61,332 nucleotides of DNA from an uncultured Eubacteriaceae bacterium (GCA_945867155.1 CAMBHL010000009.1:1-61332), one strand, 5' to 3'; positions 17,793-27,040 are shown, counted from the first letter of the stretch. Notes: generated by a model from the letters alone, not told the origin. Made by a program: numbers and translations.

Positions 17793-19202
17793 ATGCTCAC
17801 TTATCATTTTAAGACCGGCGGGGAACCGCTGTACGTCCAGCTGTACGACGCGATCAAAGGGGACATCCTGTCCGGGGTGCTCATGCCCGGGGAGGCGCTG
17901 CCGGGGAAGCGCCCCTTCGCGAAGCATCTGGGCATTTCCGTGTCCACGGTGGAAAATGCCTACGGCCAGCTCATGGCTGAAGGTTACATCACGTCCATGC
18001 CCCGGCGGGGCTTCTACGTCGCCGAGGTCAAGACCCTGCCCAAGGTGCCGGAAACCGTTCCGGTTCAGAAAACGCCGGACCCGGTGCTCGAATCCCTGCA
18101 CACGGCCCTCCGGGGCCGGCGCTGGTTCGCCGATTTCCAGAGCAACCAGACGGACCCGGCGTCCTTTCCCTTCACCCTGTGGGCGAAACTGACCCGGGAG
18201 GTCTTGAGTGATGAACAGGACCAGCTCATGACCAATCCGCCGGCCGGGGGAACCCTGACCCTGCGCACGGCCATCGCCGACCACCTTCGGGATTTCCGGG
18301 GGCTCGTGGTGGCGCCGGAGCAGATTATCGTCGGCGCTGGCACCGAATACCTGTACACGCTGCTGATTCAGCTCCTCGGCTTCGACCGGATTTACGCCGT
18401 GGAATCCCCGGGGTACCGGAAAATCCTTCAAGTGTACGAAGCCCACCGTTTAAAGACGGCGAAGATCCCCCTGGATCACCAGGGGCTGCGGCCGGACCGC
18501 CTCGAAGCCTCCGGCGCGTCGATAGTCCACATCACCCCGAGCCACCATTTCCCCACGGGGATCACCATGCCCATCGCCCGGCGCTACGAGATGCTCAGCT
18601 GGGCGAACCAGGCGCCGGATCGGCTCATCATCGAAGACGACTACGACAGCGAGTTCCGCATGACCGGGCGGCCGCTGCCCCCCCTCGCCGCCATTGACAT
18701 GACCGGCCGGGTCATTTACATGAACACGTTCACGAAGAGTCTGGCCTCCACGGTCCGGGTGTCGTACATGGTGCTGCCCCCGGCCCTGACGGCGGCGTTC
18801 TACCGCAAGCTCCGATTTTACGCGTGTACGGTGTCGACCTTCGAGCAGGCGGTGCTGGCGCGGTTCATCGCCGAAGGCCATTACGAAAAGCACCTCAACC
18901 GCATGCGCCAGGCCTACCGAAGACGCCGGGACGTGCTGCTGGGGGCCATCGGCCAAAGCCCCATGGCGGGGTGCGCGGCGATCAGCGAGGAAAACGCCGG
19001 GCTGCACTTCGTACTGACCCTGAAAATCAAAAAGCGGGACGAAGCGGTGGTGCAGGACGCCGCGAAGCGGGGCATCCGGGTGGCGCCTTTGGAAGCCGGG
19101 GACGCCCACCGCTTCCTCATCAACTACTCGTCCATCCCAGAACGGGTCATTCCCGAGGCGGTGCGTCGTCTCAGCGAAGCGGTTCTTGGACGCGAAGGGT
19201 GA
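17793..19202 (+). CDS. pdxR: MocR/PdxR-type regulator (GntR HTH fused to aminotransferase fold)
   Basis: A 469-residue two-domain regulator. Residues about 10-75 are a GntR winged helix (QLYDAIKGDILSGVLMPGEALPGKRPFAKHLGIS...). Residues about 110-465 are a fold-type I aminotransferase-like domain with IIEDDYDSEFR and the PLP lysine in NTFTKSLASTVRVSYMVLP. Such proteins sense PLP. The divergent pyridoxal kinase gene is the obvious target, supporting the PdxR call over other MocR proteins. Its 3' end overlaps the convergent birA gene by 32 bases. Confidence 0.85.
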   Translation: MLTYHFKTGGEPLYVQLYDAIKGDILSGVLMPGEALPGKRPFAKHLGISVSTVENAYGQLMAEGYITSMPRRGFYVAEVKTLPKVPETVPVQKTPDPVLESLHTALRGRRWFADFQSNQTDPASFPFTLWAKLTREVLSDEQDQLMTNPPAGGTLTLRTAIADHLRDFRGLVVAPEQIIVGAGTEYLYTLLIQLLGFDRIYAVESPGYRKILQVYEAHRLKTAKIPLDHQGLRPDRLEASGASIVHITPSHHFPTGITMPIARRYEMLSWANQAPDRLIIEDDYDSEFRMTGRPLPPLAAIDMTGRVIYMNTFTKSLASTVRVSYMVLPPALTAAFYRKLRFYACTVSTFEQAVLARFIAEGHYEKHLNRMRQAYRRRRDVLLGAIGQSPMAGCAAISEENAGLHFVLTLKIKKRDEAVVQDAAKRGIRVAPLEAGDAHRFLINYSSIPERVIPEAVRRLSEAVLGREG

Positions 19203-20007
19203 GTTCTCCGGAGGTGATGATCCGAAGGCTGCCGCCTTCGTCCTGAAGTTTCAAATGGCCGAAGCGGTCGAAGCCGATGACCGTGCCCGGCAGCGGTTCT
19301 CCGGCGCCGGTGAGGATCACCTTCCGGCCGACGAGGTTGGAATGGGAGCGGTAGATTTCTGCGTAGGGTTCCGGCCGTCTGGCCCGGCCCAGGGCCGTGA
19401 GGCCGTCGATCATCGCGGCGAGGAGCCGGGCCCTGAGGTCCGCGGGATCACCGCCCCGTTCACCATAGGCTTTGGCGGTGACGCCGGTGATACTCCCGGC
19501 GAGGTCTGCAATTTCGTCGGGGAAGCCCCTTTCAGGGATGAAGAGGTTGAGGCCGATGCCGACGACGATGAACTGCCGTTCGGGATTCGGGTCCGCCCGG
19601 GATTCGGTGAGGATGCCGGCGATTTTTTTCGGTCCGATCATGAGATCGTTGACCCATTTGATGGCCGGGGTGACGCCGCAGGCTTTTGCCACGGCTTCGA
19701 GGGCGGCGACGCAGGCCCCCATGGTGACGAAGGAAGACAGGGCGCGGCTTTCGGCCGGTCGGTACAGCACGGACAGGTACAGCCCGCTGTCCTTTGGGGA
19801 AAAGAAGCTTCGGCCCAGGCGGCCTTTGCCGGCGTTCTGGGCGTCAGCGGCGACGATGGTGCCGTGGGGCGCATCGGGATGGGCTTTGAGCACGTCGTTG
19901 GTGGAACCCAGATTTTCAGCCCAACGGACGTTTTTAAGCACACTGGGATTCTGGACATAAGGGATGAGCGGGGAAAGATCTTTCCACTGCGTTTCAGAAT
20001 TTGACAT
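19171..20007 (-). CDS. birA: Biotin-[acetyl-CoA-carboxylase] ligase, HTH-less (class I) BirA
   Basis: A 279-residue biotin protein ligase that adenylates biotin and attaches it to carrier proteins. The start at 20007 follows GGAGG. The biotin-binding loop is GKGRLGRSFFSP, the catalytic lysine motif is KWVNDLMIGPKKIAGIL (the usual KWPND has Val for Pro), and the small C-terminal domain ends with GHLKLQDEGGSLRIITSGE. The N-terminal DNA-binding domain of the E. coli-type enzyme is absent, so it should not act as a repressor. It is divergent from larE. Confidence 0.93.
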   Translation of the reverse strand: MSNSETQWKDLSPLIPYVQNPSVLKNVRWAENLGSTNDVLKAHPDAPHGTIVAADAQNAGKGRLGRSFFSPKDSGLYLSVLYRPAESRALSSFVTMGACVAALEAVAKACGVTPAIKWVNDLMIGPKKIAGILTESRADPNPERQFIVVGIGLNLFIPERGFPDEIADLAGSITGVTAKAYGERGGDPADLRARLLAAMIDGLTALGRARRPEPYAEIYRSHSNLVGRKVILTGAGEPLPGTVIGFDRFGHLKLQDEGGSLRIITSGELTLRVQEPLR

Positions 20008-20115
20008 CACAGCCTCCAATTCTTCAATCAATTTGTTTTCAGTATAGCACAGTCTGGCCTGTAAACGTGATATAATAGAAATAATAGTTAAATCATAGGA
20101 AAATGGAGGAAACAC

Positions 20116-20943
20116 ATGGAGACATTAAAACCAACGACCCAGAAAAAATATGAGGCTTTGCGAGCAGAACTCAAGGCATTGGGCTCCGTGGCGGTGGCCT
20201 TTTCAGGAGGCGTGGATTCCACACTGCTCCTCGCCGTGGCCCACGACGTTCTCGGCGACAACGCGGTGGGGGTGACCATCGCGTCCCACTTCGTGCCGCC
20301 CCGGGAACTCAAAGAAGCGGAAACTTTTTGCGCTGAACGGGGCATTCGTCACAAGGTCTGCAAGGTTGATGCCCTGGCGGTGGACGACATTCGGAACAAC
20401 CCGCCGGACCGGTGCTACTATTGTAAGCACACCAACTTCTCGACGATTCAGGACGTTGCGAAGGAATTGGGCATCGCGGCGGTGGCCGAAGGCTCGAACA
20501 TGGACGACCTCGGGGACTATCGGCCGGGGCTGAAGGCCGCGGCGGAGCTCAAGATCGCGAGTCCCCTTCGGGCCGCCGGGCTGACCAAGGCGGAAATCCG
20601 GGAAATCTCCAAAGCGATGGGTCTGCCCACTTGGGACAAGCCGTCCTACGCGTGCCTGGCGTCCCGGTTCGCCTACGGGAGACCCATCACCGATGCGGGC
20701 CTGACCCTCGTGGACCGGGCGGAACAATACCTCATCGACCTGGGCTTTCCCATCATGCGGGTGCGCTTCCACGGGGAGAAAGACCCCATTGCCCGGATCG
20801 AAGCGGCGCCGGACCGCATGGACGAGCTGTTCGCCCTTCGGGACAAAATCGTGCCGGCCTTCAAGGCCATGGGCTTCCGTTACGTGACGATGGACCTCCA
20901 GGGCTACCGGGTCGGCAGCATGAACGAAACCCTGAAAAAATGA
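20116..20943 (+). CDS. larE: ATP-dependent sacrificial sulfur transferase LarE
   Basis: A 275-residue PP-loop enzyme that makes the nickel-pincer nucleotide cofactor by donating sulfur from its own cysteine. The PP-loop SGGVDST sits at 30-36, RCYYCKHTNF at about 99-108, the conserved EGSNMDDLGDYRPG at 125-138, and the sacrificial Cys at about position 180 in SYACLASRF. The other cofactor genes (larB, larC) and a lactate racemase are not in the window. Its stop overlaps the next gene by ATGA. Confidence 0.92.
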   Translation: METLKPTTQKKYEALRAELKALGSVAVAFSGGVDSTLLLAVAHDVLGDNAVGVTIASHFVPPRELKEAETFCAERGIRHKVCKVDALAVDDIRNNPPDRCYYCKHTNFSTIQDVAKELGIAAVAEGSNMDDLGDYRPGLKAAAELKIASPLRAAGLTKAEIREISKAMGLPTWDKPSYACLASRFAYGRPITDAGLTLVDRAEQYLIDLGFPIMRVRFHGEKDPIARIEAAPDRMDELFALRDKIVPAFKAMGFRYVTMDLQGYRVGSMNETLKK

Positions 20944-21557
20944 TTCGCGAAGATGTGATCTGTCTGATTATCGGCTACGCTTTCGGCAGTTTTCTCACGG
21001 CGGCGGCTGTGGCCCGGCGCCGGGGGATGTCGATTTTTAAGGCGGGCTCAGGCAACCCGGGCATGGCCAACGCCATGCGCCTGTTCGGCTTTGGCCCGGG
21101 AATGGCCGTCCTCGCCGGGGACATCCTCAAAACCGTAGCGGCGTGGATCGTGACGGGGCTGATGTTCGGCTGGTCTTCGGCGGTCACCGCCCTGACGACA
21201 GTGGGCGCTGTCCTCGGCCACGATTTTCCGTTCTGGCACCGGTTTCGGGGCGGCAAGGGCGTCGCGGTCATGTGCTCGGGGATCGTCCTCATGGCGCCGG
21301 GCTGGGGCTTCGGCGCCCTGGCCGCCGGGGCGGCGGTGGTGATCCTCAGCCATTATTTGTGTCTCGGAGCCGTGGCGATTCCGGCATTGTACATCGCCCC
21401 GGCCTGGCATTTTGGCAGCGCGGTTTCGGGCCTCTGCGTGATGGTGCTCACCGGCCTCGCGGTGCTGGCCAACGCCAAAAGCTTGAAAGCGCTGGCGCAT
21501 CGCGAAGAGCCTCAGGTCGACGTGATCGGGCTGATCCGAGAACACACTAAAAAATAA
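20940..21557 (+). CDS. PlsY-like acyl-phosphate:glycerol-3-phosphate acyltransferase family protein
   Basis: A 205-residue membrane protein with about five helices. The start at 20940 overlaps the larE stop; the longer open frame upstream is only the larE shadow. The three PlsY motifs are visible in variant form: GSFLTAAAVARR, KAGSGNPGMANAMRLFG (usual GSGN.GATN) and GHDFPFWHRFRGGKGVAVM. PlsY transfers acyl groups to glycerol-3-phosphate at the start of phospholipid synthesis. The altered second motif makes a side branch of the family possible. Confidence 0.8.
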   Translation: MIREDVICLIIGYAFGSFLTAAAVARRRGMSIFKAGSGNPGMANAMRLFGFGPGMAVLAGDILKTVAAWIVTGLMFGWSSAVTALTTVGAVLGHDFPFWHRFRGGKGVAVMCSGIVLMAPGWGFGALAAGAAVVILSHYLCLGAVAIPALYIAPAWHFGSAVSGLCVMVLTGLAVLANAKSLKALAHREEPQVDVIGLIREHTKK

Positions 21558-21563
21558 AAATAT

Positions 21564-21599
21564 AAGCAGTCTGAAAATTTTCAGACTGCTTAATTTTTT
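21564..21599. terminator. Bidirectional terminator
   Basis: AAGCAGTCTGAAAA and TTTTCAGACTGCTT form a perfect 28-base palindrome followed by AATTTTTT. It sits between the convergent larE-plsY and ABC-exporter units. Confidence 0.9.
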
Positions 21600-21608
21600 A
21601 GCTTGATT

Positions 21609-23432
21609 TTATGCTGCGGTGTCGAACTGGCTCATGTAGAGGTCGGCGTAAAAGCCTTTCTTTTTGAGAAGTTCGTCGTGGGTGCCGCTTTCGACGACGT
21701 CGCCGTCCCGGAGGACGAGAATCAGATCGGCGTCGCGGATGGTCGACAGCCGGTGGGCGATGACGAAGGCGGTCCGCCCAGCCATGAGGATGTCCATAGC
21801 ATGCTGAATCTGCTGCTCGGTGCGGGTATCCACTGAAGATGTCGCTTCGTCGAGAATCAGCATGGGCTTATTTTCGAGCATGGCTCGGGCGATGGTCAGC
21901 TGCTGGCGCTGGCCTTGGCTGAGCTCGGTTTTGTCGTCGAGGATGGTGTCGTAGCCTTTCGGAAGGGTGGCGACAAAATGGTCGAGGCCGACAGCGCGGC
22001 AGACTTGATCGAGTTGTTTGTCGGAGATGCCTTCGGAGCCAAAGGTTAGGTTTTCGCGGAGGGTGCCCTCAAAGAGCCAGGTTTCCTGGAGTACCATGCA
22101 GAATTGATCGTGTACTTGTTCCCGAGTCATGTTGCGGGTGTCGATGCCGTCGATGGTGATGCGGCCGCCGTCGACTTCGTAAAAGCGCATGAGCAGATTG
22201 ATGAGGGTCGTCTTGCCGGCGCCGGTGGGACCGACGATGGCGATTTTTTGCCCGGGCTTGGCTGCCGCAGAGAAGTCGTGAATGATGATTTTGTCGGGGG
22301 TGTAACCGAACTTAACGTGATCGAAGGTGACGCTGCCTTGGGCGTCGGCCGGAAGTGCGGCGTGCTTATTCGATTCGTCGGCCATATCGTCGGCTTCGAG
22401 GAAGTCGAAAACCCGGTTGCCTGCGGCGCCTGCCAGCTGCAGCGACTGGAAAGCCTGAGCGATTTGAGCCAGGGGCTGGGTGAAGTAGCGGACGTAGAGC
22501 ATGAAGGCGACGATGACGCCGACTTCGATCTGCCCGTCGATGGCCAGCACCGCCCCGGTGACGCACACGGCGACGTAGCCGAAATTGCCGATGAATTGCA
22601 TCAGCGGCATCATGAGCCCGGACATACCCTGGGCTTTGAAGGCGCTCTGACGCAGATGTTCGTTCATCTTGTCAAACTTGGCTTTTTCGTCATCGCCGTC
22701 GTTGTAGACCTTCACGGTGTTGTGATTGGTGAAGATTTCTTCGACATGGCCGTTGATAGCGCCGATATCGTTCTGCTGATCAGTGAAATAATGCTGGGAT
22801 CGACTCATGATCAGGCGCATGAGCATAAAACCGATGAGGGAGGCGATCAAAGCGGCGGCCGTCATGGTCAGATTGGTCTTGACCATCATGAACAAAGAGC
22901 CGATGAACATGGCCACCGAGGTGATCAGCATGCCGATGGCCTGGTTGAAGGATTGGCCGATGGTGTCGATGTCGTTGGTCATTCGGGACAGGACATCGCC
23001 GGTGCTGACCTTGTTGAAATAGGCCATGGGGAGCCGGTGGATTTTGCTCTGAATCGCCGAGCGCAGGGACTGGGAGATCCGCTGGTTGACCGTCGCGAGC
23101 AGCCAGTGCTGCAGGAAGGTCAGGGCGAAGCTCGCGGCGTACATCGCGAAGAGCACCTTGACCAAATGCTTGATCTGCCCCATGTCGATGCCGGTCATAA
23201 AACCCTGGGCGATGAGGTTGGTGATGGTTTTCAGCTTGTCTGGCCCGAGGATGGTCAGTACCGTGCCGAAGGCCGCGGCGATGACGGCGATGATGACCAT
23301 GGGCAAGAGTTTTTTATTAAAGCTGAGGATACGCCCCCAACTGTTCTTGATGTTGACTTTTTCCGTGGGTACGGCGAGACTGGCCGGGCCGTGGGGACCG
23401 CGGTGGCGGGGTTGGGATTGATATTGACTCAT
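21609..23432 (-). CDS. ABC exporter half-transporter with consensus ATPase site (heterodimer subunit)
   Basis: A 607-residue six-helix ABC exporter with fused ATPase. The start at 23432 overlaps the stop of the upstream ABC gene; the longer Arg/His-rich frame is an artefact. The ATPase domain has Walker A GPTGAGKTTL, signature LSQGQRQQLTIARAML and Walker B MLILDEATSSVD with the catalytic Glu. It pairs with the upstream gene, whose Walker B is degenerate. Together they resemble TM287/288, BmrCD and LmrCD heterodimeric drug exporters. Confidence 0.9.
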   Translation of the reverse strand: MSQYQSQPRHRGPHGPASLAVPTEKVNIKNSWGRILSFNKKLLPMVIIAVIAAAFGTVLTILGPDKLKTITNLIAQGFMTGIDMGQIKHLVKVLFAMYAASFALTFLQHWLLATVNQRISQSLRSAIQSKIHRLPMAYFNKVSTGDVLSRMTNDIDTIGQSFNQAIGMLITSVAMFIGSLFMMVKTNLTMTAAALIASLIGFMLMRLIMSRSQHYFTDQQNDIGAINGHVEEIFTNHNTVKVYNDGDDEKAKFDKMNEHLRQSAFKAQGMSGLMMPLMQFIGNFGYVAVCVTGAVLAIDGQIEVGVIVAFMLYVRYFTQPLAQIAQAFQSLQLAGAAGNRVFDFLEADDMADESNKHAALPADAQGSVTFDHVKFGYTPDKIIIHDFSAAAKPGQKIAIVGPTGAGKTTLINLLMRFYEVDGGRITIDGIDTRNMTREQVHDQFCMVLQETWLFEGTLRENLTFGSEGISDKQLDQVCRAVGLDHFVATLPKGYDTILDDKTELSQGQRQQLTIARAMLENKPMLILDEATSSVDTRTEQQIQHAMDILMAGRTAFVIAHRLSTIRDADLILVLRDGDVVESGTHDELLKKKGFYADLYMSQFDTAA

Positions 23433-25186
23433 GCGAGTTCCTCCTTTGAAAGCTGAGACAGGGCGATCTGCTGATATTCGTCGCAGCTGGCCATGAGTTC
23501 CTGATGGGTGCCTCGGCCGGCGATCTGCCCGTCTTTGATGACGAGGATGCAGTCGGCGTCGCGGATGGTGCCGATGCGCTGGGCGACGATGAGTTTCGTG
23601 GCGCCGGCGCATTGTTCTTTCAGGTGATTTCGAACTTTGCGGTCGGTTTTGTAGTCCAGCGCTGAGAAGGCGTCGTCGAAGATCAGAATTTCTGGCTTCC
23701 GGGCGACGGCTCGGGCGATGGACACCCGCTGGCGCTGTCCCCCGGAGAGGTTGGTGCCGCTCTGGGCTACGGTGTGGTTCAGGCCGCCGTCGGCGGTTTC
23801 GATAAATTCCTTCGCTTCGGAAATTTCGGCGGCGTTTTGAATCGCCGTGACGTCTGGTTTGCCCGAAGCCGTTTTGCCGAAGGCGATGTTCGACGCCAGC
23901 GTGCCCTGGAAGAGCTGGGGCGTCTGGGCGACGTAGCCAATCTTGTCGTTGAGGGCTTTGGTGTCGTAATCTCGGACGTCGACTCCGTCGACGAGGACTT
24001 GGCCCTCAGTAGCGTCGTAAAATCGGGGAATCAGGTTGATGATGGAACTCTTGCCGCAGCCGGTAGTGCCGATGAGGGCGAGGGTTTCACCTTGATGAAC
24101 CGTGAAGTCGATGTCGTGGATCACGTCGCGGCTTTCGTCGGGATAGCGGAAGTTTACGTGGCGGAAGGTGATTTCCCCGCGCTGCCCCGGGACCCCTTCG
24201 GTCTTTGTGCCCGAGATGATGGACGGCTTTGTGTCGGTGACTTCGAGAATCCGCTGGGCCGCCACCGATGCCCGAGGATAGATCATGTAGATCATGACCA
24301 GCATCATGAAGGCCATGATGACTTGGATCGCGTAGGACGAGAAGACCACCATGTTGGAAAACAGGGTGACCTTATCAGCCATGGCCGCGTGGTTGATCAT
24401 CACCGCGCCCAGGGCGTAAATCGCGAGGGTCAGGCCGTTGAGCACCGCCTGAATCCCCGGCATCATCAGGGACATGCGGTGGCCGGTATAGAGGTTGTTA
24501 TTGGTCAGGGTGTCGTTGACTTGTTCAAATTTGTTGGTCTGGTAATCGGCGTTGTTGTAGGCGCGGATGACCTTGAGGCCGGTGAGATCTTCCCGCGTCA
24601 CCCGGTTGACATCGTCGGTCAAACTTTGAATGCGCTTAAATTTCGGCACACACAGGCCGAGAACGACGGCGATGAGCACAAACAGAATGACGACGGCCAC
24701 GCCGGTGGCCATGGTCCATTCGGCATTCTTATTGGCGATTTTTGTGATGGCCCACACGGCCATGATCGGTGCCTTGACCACGGAGACCATCCCCATGGTG
24801 ATGAGCAGCTGCACCTGGTTGACGTCGTTGGTCATCCGGGTGATGAGACTGGATGTGGAGAAACGGTGGATTTCCGCCATGGAAAAGGATTGGACCGCGT
24901 CGTACAATTTGCCCCGGGTGATGGCGGAGAAGTCGGCGGCGATTTTGGCCGCAATGACAGCGGTAATGCCGCCGGACACTACGCTGCCTAAAGCGCAGGC
25001 GAGCATTTTGACGCCGGCTTTGAGAACCTGGTGCAGGGTGCTGCCCGGGGTTTCGATGAGCTTGGTGATATCGGTCATATAGTCCGGCAGCTTCAGGTCG
25101 AGAAAGACCTGAAGGACGATTAAGGCAACGGCGGCGGCGAAAAGCCCCCAATCTCGGCGCCGGATATTTTTAAAGATTCGAAACAT
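23429..25186 (-). CDS. ABC exporter half-transporter with degenerate ATPase site (heterodimer subunit)
   Basis: A 585-residue ABC exporter half. Six N-terminal helices (residues about 15-300) are followed by an ATPase domain with Walker A GTTGCGKSSI, signature LSGGQRQRVSIARAV and Walker B EILIFDDAFSALD. The Asp after the Walker B Asp replaces the catalytic Glu, as in the non-hydrolysing site of heterodimeric exporters. It is co-transcribed with the downstream consensus partner and divergent from a TetR regulator. Probable multidrug or peptide/lipid export; the substrate is unknown. Confidence 0.9.
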   Translation of the reverse strand: MFRIFKNIRRRDWGLFAAAVALIVLQVFLDLKLPDYMTDITKLIETPGSTLHQVLKAGVKMLACALGSVVSGGITAVIAAKIAADFSAITRGKLYDAVQSFSMAEIHRFSTSSLITRMTNDVNQVQLLITMGMVSVVKAPIMAVWAITKIANKNAEWTMATGVAVVILFVLIAVVLGLCVPKFKRIQSLTDDVNRVTREDLTGLKVIRAYNNADYQTNKFEQVNDTLTNNNLYTGHRMSLMMPGIQAVLNGLTLAIYALGAVMINHAAMADKVTLFSNMVVFSSYAIQVIMAFMMLVMIYMIYPRASVAAQRILEVTDTKPSIISGTKTEGVPGQRGEITFRHVNFRYPDESRDVIHDIDFTVHQGETLALIGTTGCGKSSIINLIPRFYDATEGQVLVDGVDVRDYDTKALNDKIGYVAQTPQLFQGTLASNIAFGKTASGKPDVTAIQNAAEISEAKEFIETADGGLNHTVAQSGTNLSGGQRQRVSIARAVARKPEILIFDDAFSALDYKTDRKVRNHLKEQCAGATKLIVAQRIGTIRDADCILVIKDGQIAGRGTHQELMASCDEYQQIALSQLSKEELA

Positions 25187-25237
25187 AATTCCTCCTTGTT
25201 TGACAGATTTGAAATTTGATGCTATAGTGTAGACAAC

Positions 25238-25326
25238 TGTTTCGGTGAAACAAATGTATCATCAAACCAGTTAAACGTCAAGACGGTTTTGAACCGCGTG
25301 AACAAAAATGAATGAAATGTTTCACC
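25238..25326. promoter_or_regulatory. Candidate TetR operator region
   Basis: TGTTTC-GGT-GAAACA (25238-25252) is a perfect palindrome in the divergent gap between the ABC exporter genes and the TetR gene. A half site, TGTTTCACC, recurs at 25318-25326, close to the TetR start. The spacing suits repression of both directions. Confidence 0.6.
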
Positions 25327-25350
25327 AAAATTGAAAATAGGAAAATCAAA

Positions 25351-25932
25351 ATGAAAGAAAATGAAAAAAGCGCCCCTTTTCAATCCGATCTCAAGAAAAA
25401 AGAAGCGCTTCGTCTCTCTAACGCTGAATCCAAGGCGTTGACAAGGGAATGCATCCGAACAGCCCTTTTGATGCTGTTGGGGGAAAAGTGCTACGAGGAC
25501 ATCACGACCACTGAAATTATAAAAAAGTCCGGGGTGTCTCGGGCAGGTTTTTATCGGAATTACCATTCAAAGCTTGATGTGATTCAAGATATCCACGATA
25601 CACATTCCAATGCGGTGATCGATGCACTGAAAGCGGTGCAGGAAGGCGCTGCGCCGGAACCGGTTTTTAAGAAACTCTTTGAATGGCTGCAATCGGACGA
25701 AGATGAATTCAAGCTGTTGATGAATATTCACCAAAGGCTGCCGATTCGTCCAAATTTTGGATTGATCAAAAATGTAGAAGACACAGATCCAGAGGCTTAT
25801 TACGCGCAGGTGGCGGCCAACACCATGCTGGTTACCATGATTCGAAGCTGGTTCGTGCGGGGCATGAGGGAACCCCCTGAAGCCATGGCGAAAATCAGTG
25901 CGGATATATATATACGCCTGCAGAAGCATTAA
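25351..25932 (+). CDS. TetR family transcriptional regulator
   Basis: A 193-residue regulator. The start at 25351 is preferred because a nearby GGAAAA site precedes it, though it is weak; an upstream ATG at 25312 adds 13 residues. The HTH (YEDITTTEIIKKSGVSRAGFYRNYHSK, about residues 47-73) is classical TetR. The C-terminal helical domain binds ligand and dimerises. It is divergent from the two ABC exporter genes and probably represses them through the TGTTTC palindrome between them. Confidence 0.88.
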   Translation: MKENEKSAPFQSDLKKKEALRLSNAESKALTRECIRTALLMLLGEKCYEDITTTEIIKKSGVSRAGFYRNYHSKLDVIQDIHDTHSNAVIDALKAVQEGAAPEPVFKKLFEWLQSDEDEFKLLMNIHQRLPIRPNFGLIKNVEDTDPEAYYAQVAANTMLVTMIRSWFVRGMREPPEAMAKISADIYIRLQKH

Positions 25933-25967
25933 AAAAGATGCCGGATGTGACATCCGGCATCTTTTTT
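25931..25967. terminator. Bidirectional terminator
   Basis: AAAAGATGCCGGATG and CATCCGGCATCTTTTTT form a strong stem with a very short loop between the convergent tetR and esterase genes. Confidence 0.92.
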
Positions 25968-25972
25968 AGTTG

Positions 25973-26827
25973 TTAAACGCTTAGACAGCTCTCGATAAAG
26001 GCCAGGCTTTTTTTCAGCACATTTTTGGCGGCAGGGGTGCTGGTTTCGCGGTCGAAATCGTGAACATCCCCTGCGTCGACGTAGCGCTGCTTCGGGTGAA
26101 ATTTATTGCACAAAGCAGTAAATTCGGCGAAAGGCACGTCGGGGTCGGCGATGGCGTGGGCAGCGAAGAGAGGCGCTGAAAGCTGATCGACAGTCCGGAG
26201 GGTGTCGTTTAAATAAAAGAACTTGTCTCGGCCCTTGTAGATGAGCTTCCGCCAGGCGCCCGTCTGTCTCGCGTAGACGTAGAGGCAGAAATGGGTTGCC
26301 ATGGGGCCGTCGGCGTGGAGGTGCTGGGGGACGGCGTCAAAGGCGTTTTTGTTCACCGTGGGCAGGGTGTTGTAATAGGGGGACGGCAGATCGTCCCAGC
26401 GGTCGGTGAGAAAGCCGTAGCCGTAATAGGATAAGATGCCTGCAGGATTTCGGCCCAGATCTTTGGCGGCGCCGGTCATGAGCGCTAAGTAGGCGCCGGC
26501 AGAGCGGCCCCACAGGAAATAAGGGAGGTCTTTCGGCAGACCGAAGACCTCAGGCTTTTCAATAAAGGTGTCGACCGATTCCCGCACGTCTTTTAAGATG
26601 AGGTCGAGATCTGCGGCCGGGGCCAGGGGATAGTCGAAGGCGATCACGGCGAAGCCGGCGCCGGTGAAGGCGCCGATGTGGGCGTCGGGGAGGTCTTCCC
26701 GTTCGCCGTACAGCAGGCCGCCGCCGTGGAAGTAGAGCACGGCGGCCCGGGGCGCGGCGCCGTCCGGGGCGTAGACCGTGGCCTGTTTTTCATAAGATGG
26801 GTTTTTTAAGTCGATGGTGCGTTTCAT
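25973..26827 (-). CDS. Alpha/beta hydrolase (HGGG-type esterase/lipase fold)
   Basis: A 284-residue hydrolase of the hormone-sensitive-lipase-like class. The oxyanion-hole motif YFHGGGLLYGER is at about 32-43, the nucleophile is in WGRSAGAYLA at about 107 (GxSxG), an Asp lies in AIADPDVPF, and a His in DVHDFDRE completes a triad. It is divergent from the ureide cluster. Its promoter shares a mirrored CTTGCATTTT element with allE, so co-regulation is possible. The substrate is unknown. Confidence 0.8.
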   Translation of the reverse strand: MKRTIDLKNPSYEKQATVYAPDGAAPRAAVLYFHGGGLLYGEREDLPDAHIGAFTGAGFAVIAFDYPLAPAADLDLILKDVRESVDTFIEKPEVFGLPKDLPYFLWGRSAGAYLALMTGAAKDLGRNPAGILSYYGYGFLTDRWDDLPSPYYNTLPTVNKNAFDAVPQHLHADGPMATHFCLYVYARQTGAWRKLIYKGRDKFFYLNDTLRTVDQLSAPLFAAHAIADPDVPFAEFTALCNKFHPKQRYVDAGDVHDFDRETSTPAAKNVLKKSLAFIESCLSV

Positions 26828-26870
26828 GTTTTCCTCACTTTCTATGTGCTATCTTATAGCGGATTCTCCT

Positions 26871-27040
26871 AAAATGCAAGCTTCAGGCTATAAAATTAAA
26901 ATCTGGTTGAAAAATACCTGAAATATTTAAAAAAATATTAAAATCCCCTTGCATTTTTGTCTGAAACGTGGCATGATAGACACATCAAAAGAATTTGGTT
27001 GGAATTTAAGAGTAAAAATTAAAAAGAGGTTGAAAAACCC
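26871..27040. promoter_or_regulatory. Divergent esterase/ureide-cluster control region
   Basis: AAAATGCAAG (26871-26880) and CTTGCATTTT (26948-26957) are exact inverted copies, each carrying a TTGCAT -35. On the plus strand TTGCAT (26949-26954) has CATGAT 17 bases on (26972-26977). GGTTGAAAAATACC (26905-26918) and GGTTGAAAAACCC (27028-27040) are repeated motifs that may bind the cluster regulator. Confidence 0.45.

Noticed and set aside
21609..23612. Arg/His-rich N-terminal extension of the second ABC exporter gene
   Set aside because: It is antisense-like composition within the upstream ABC gene; a good start overlaps that gene's stop at 23432.
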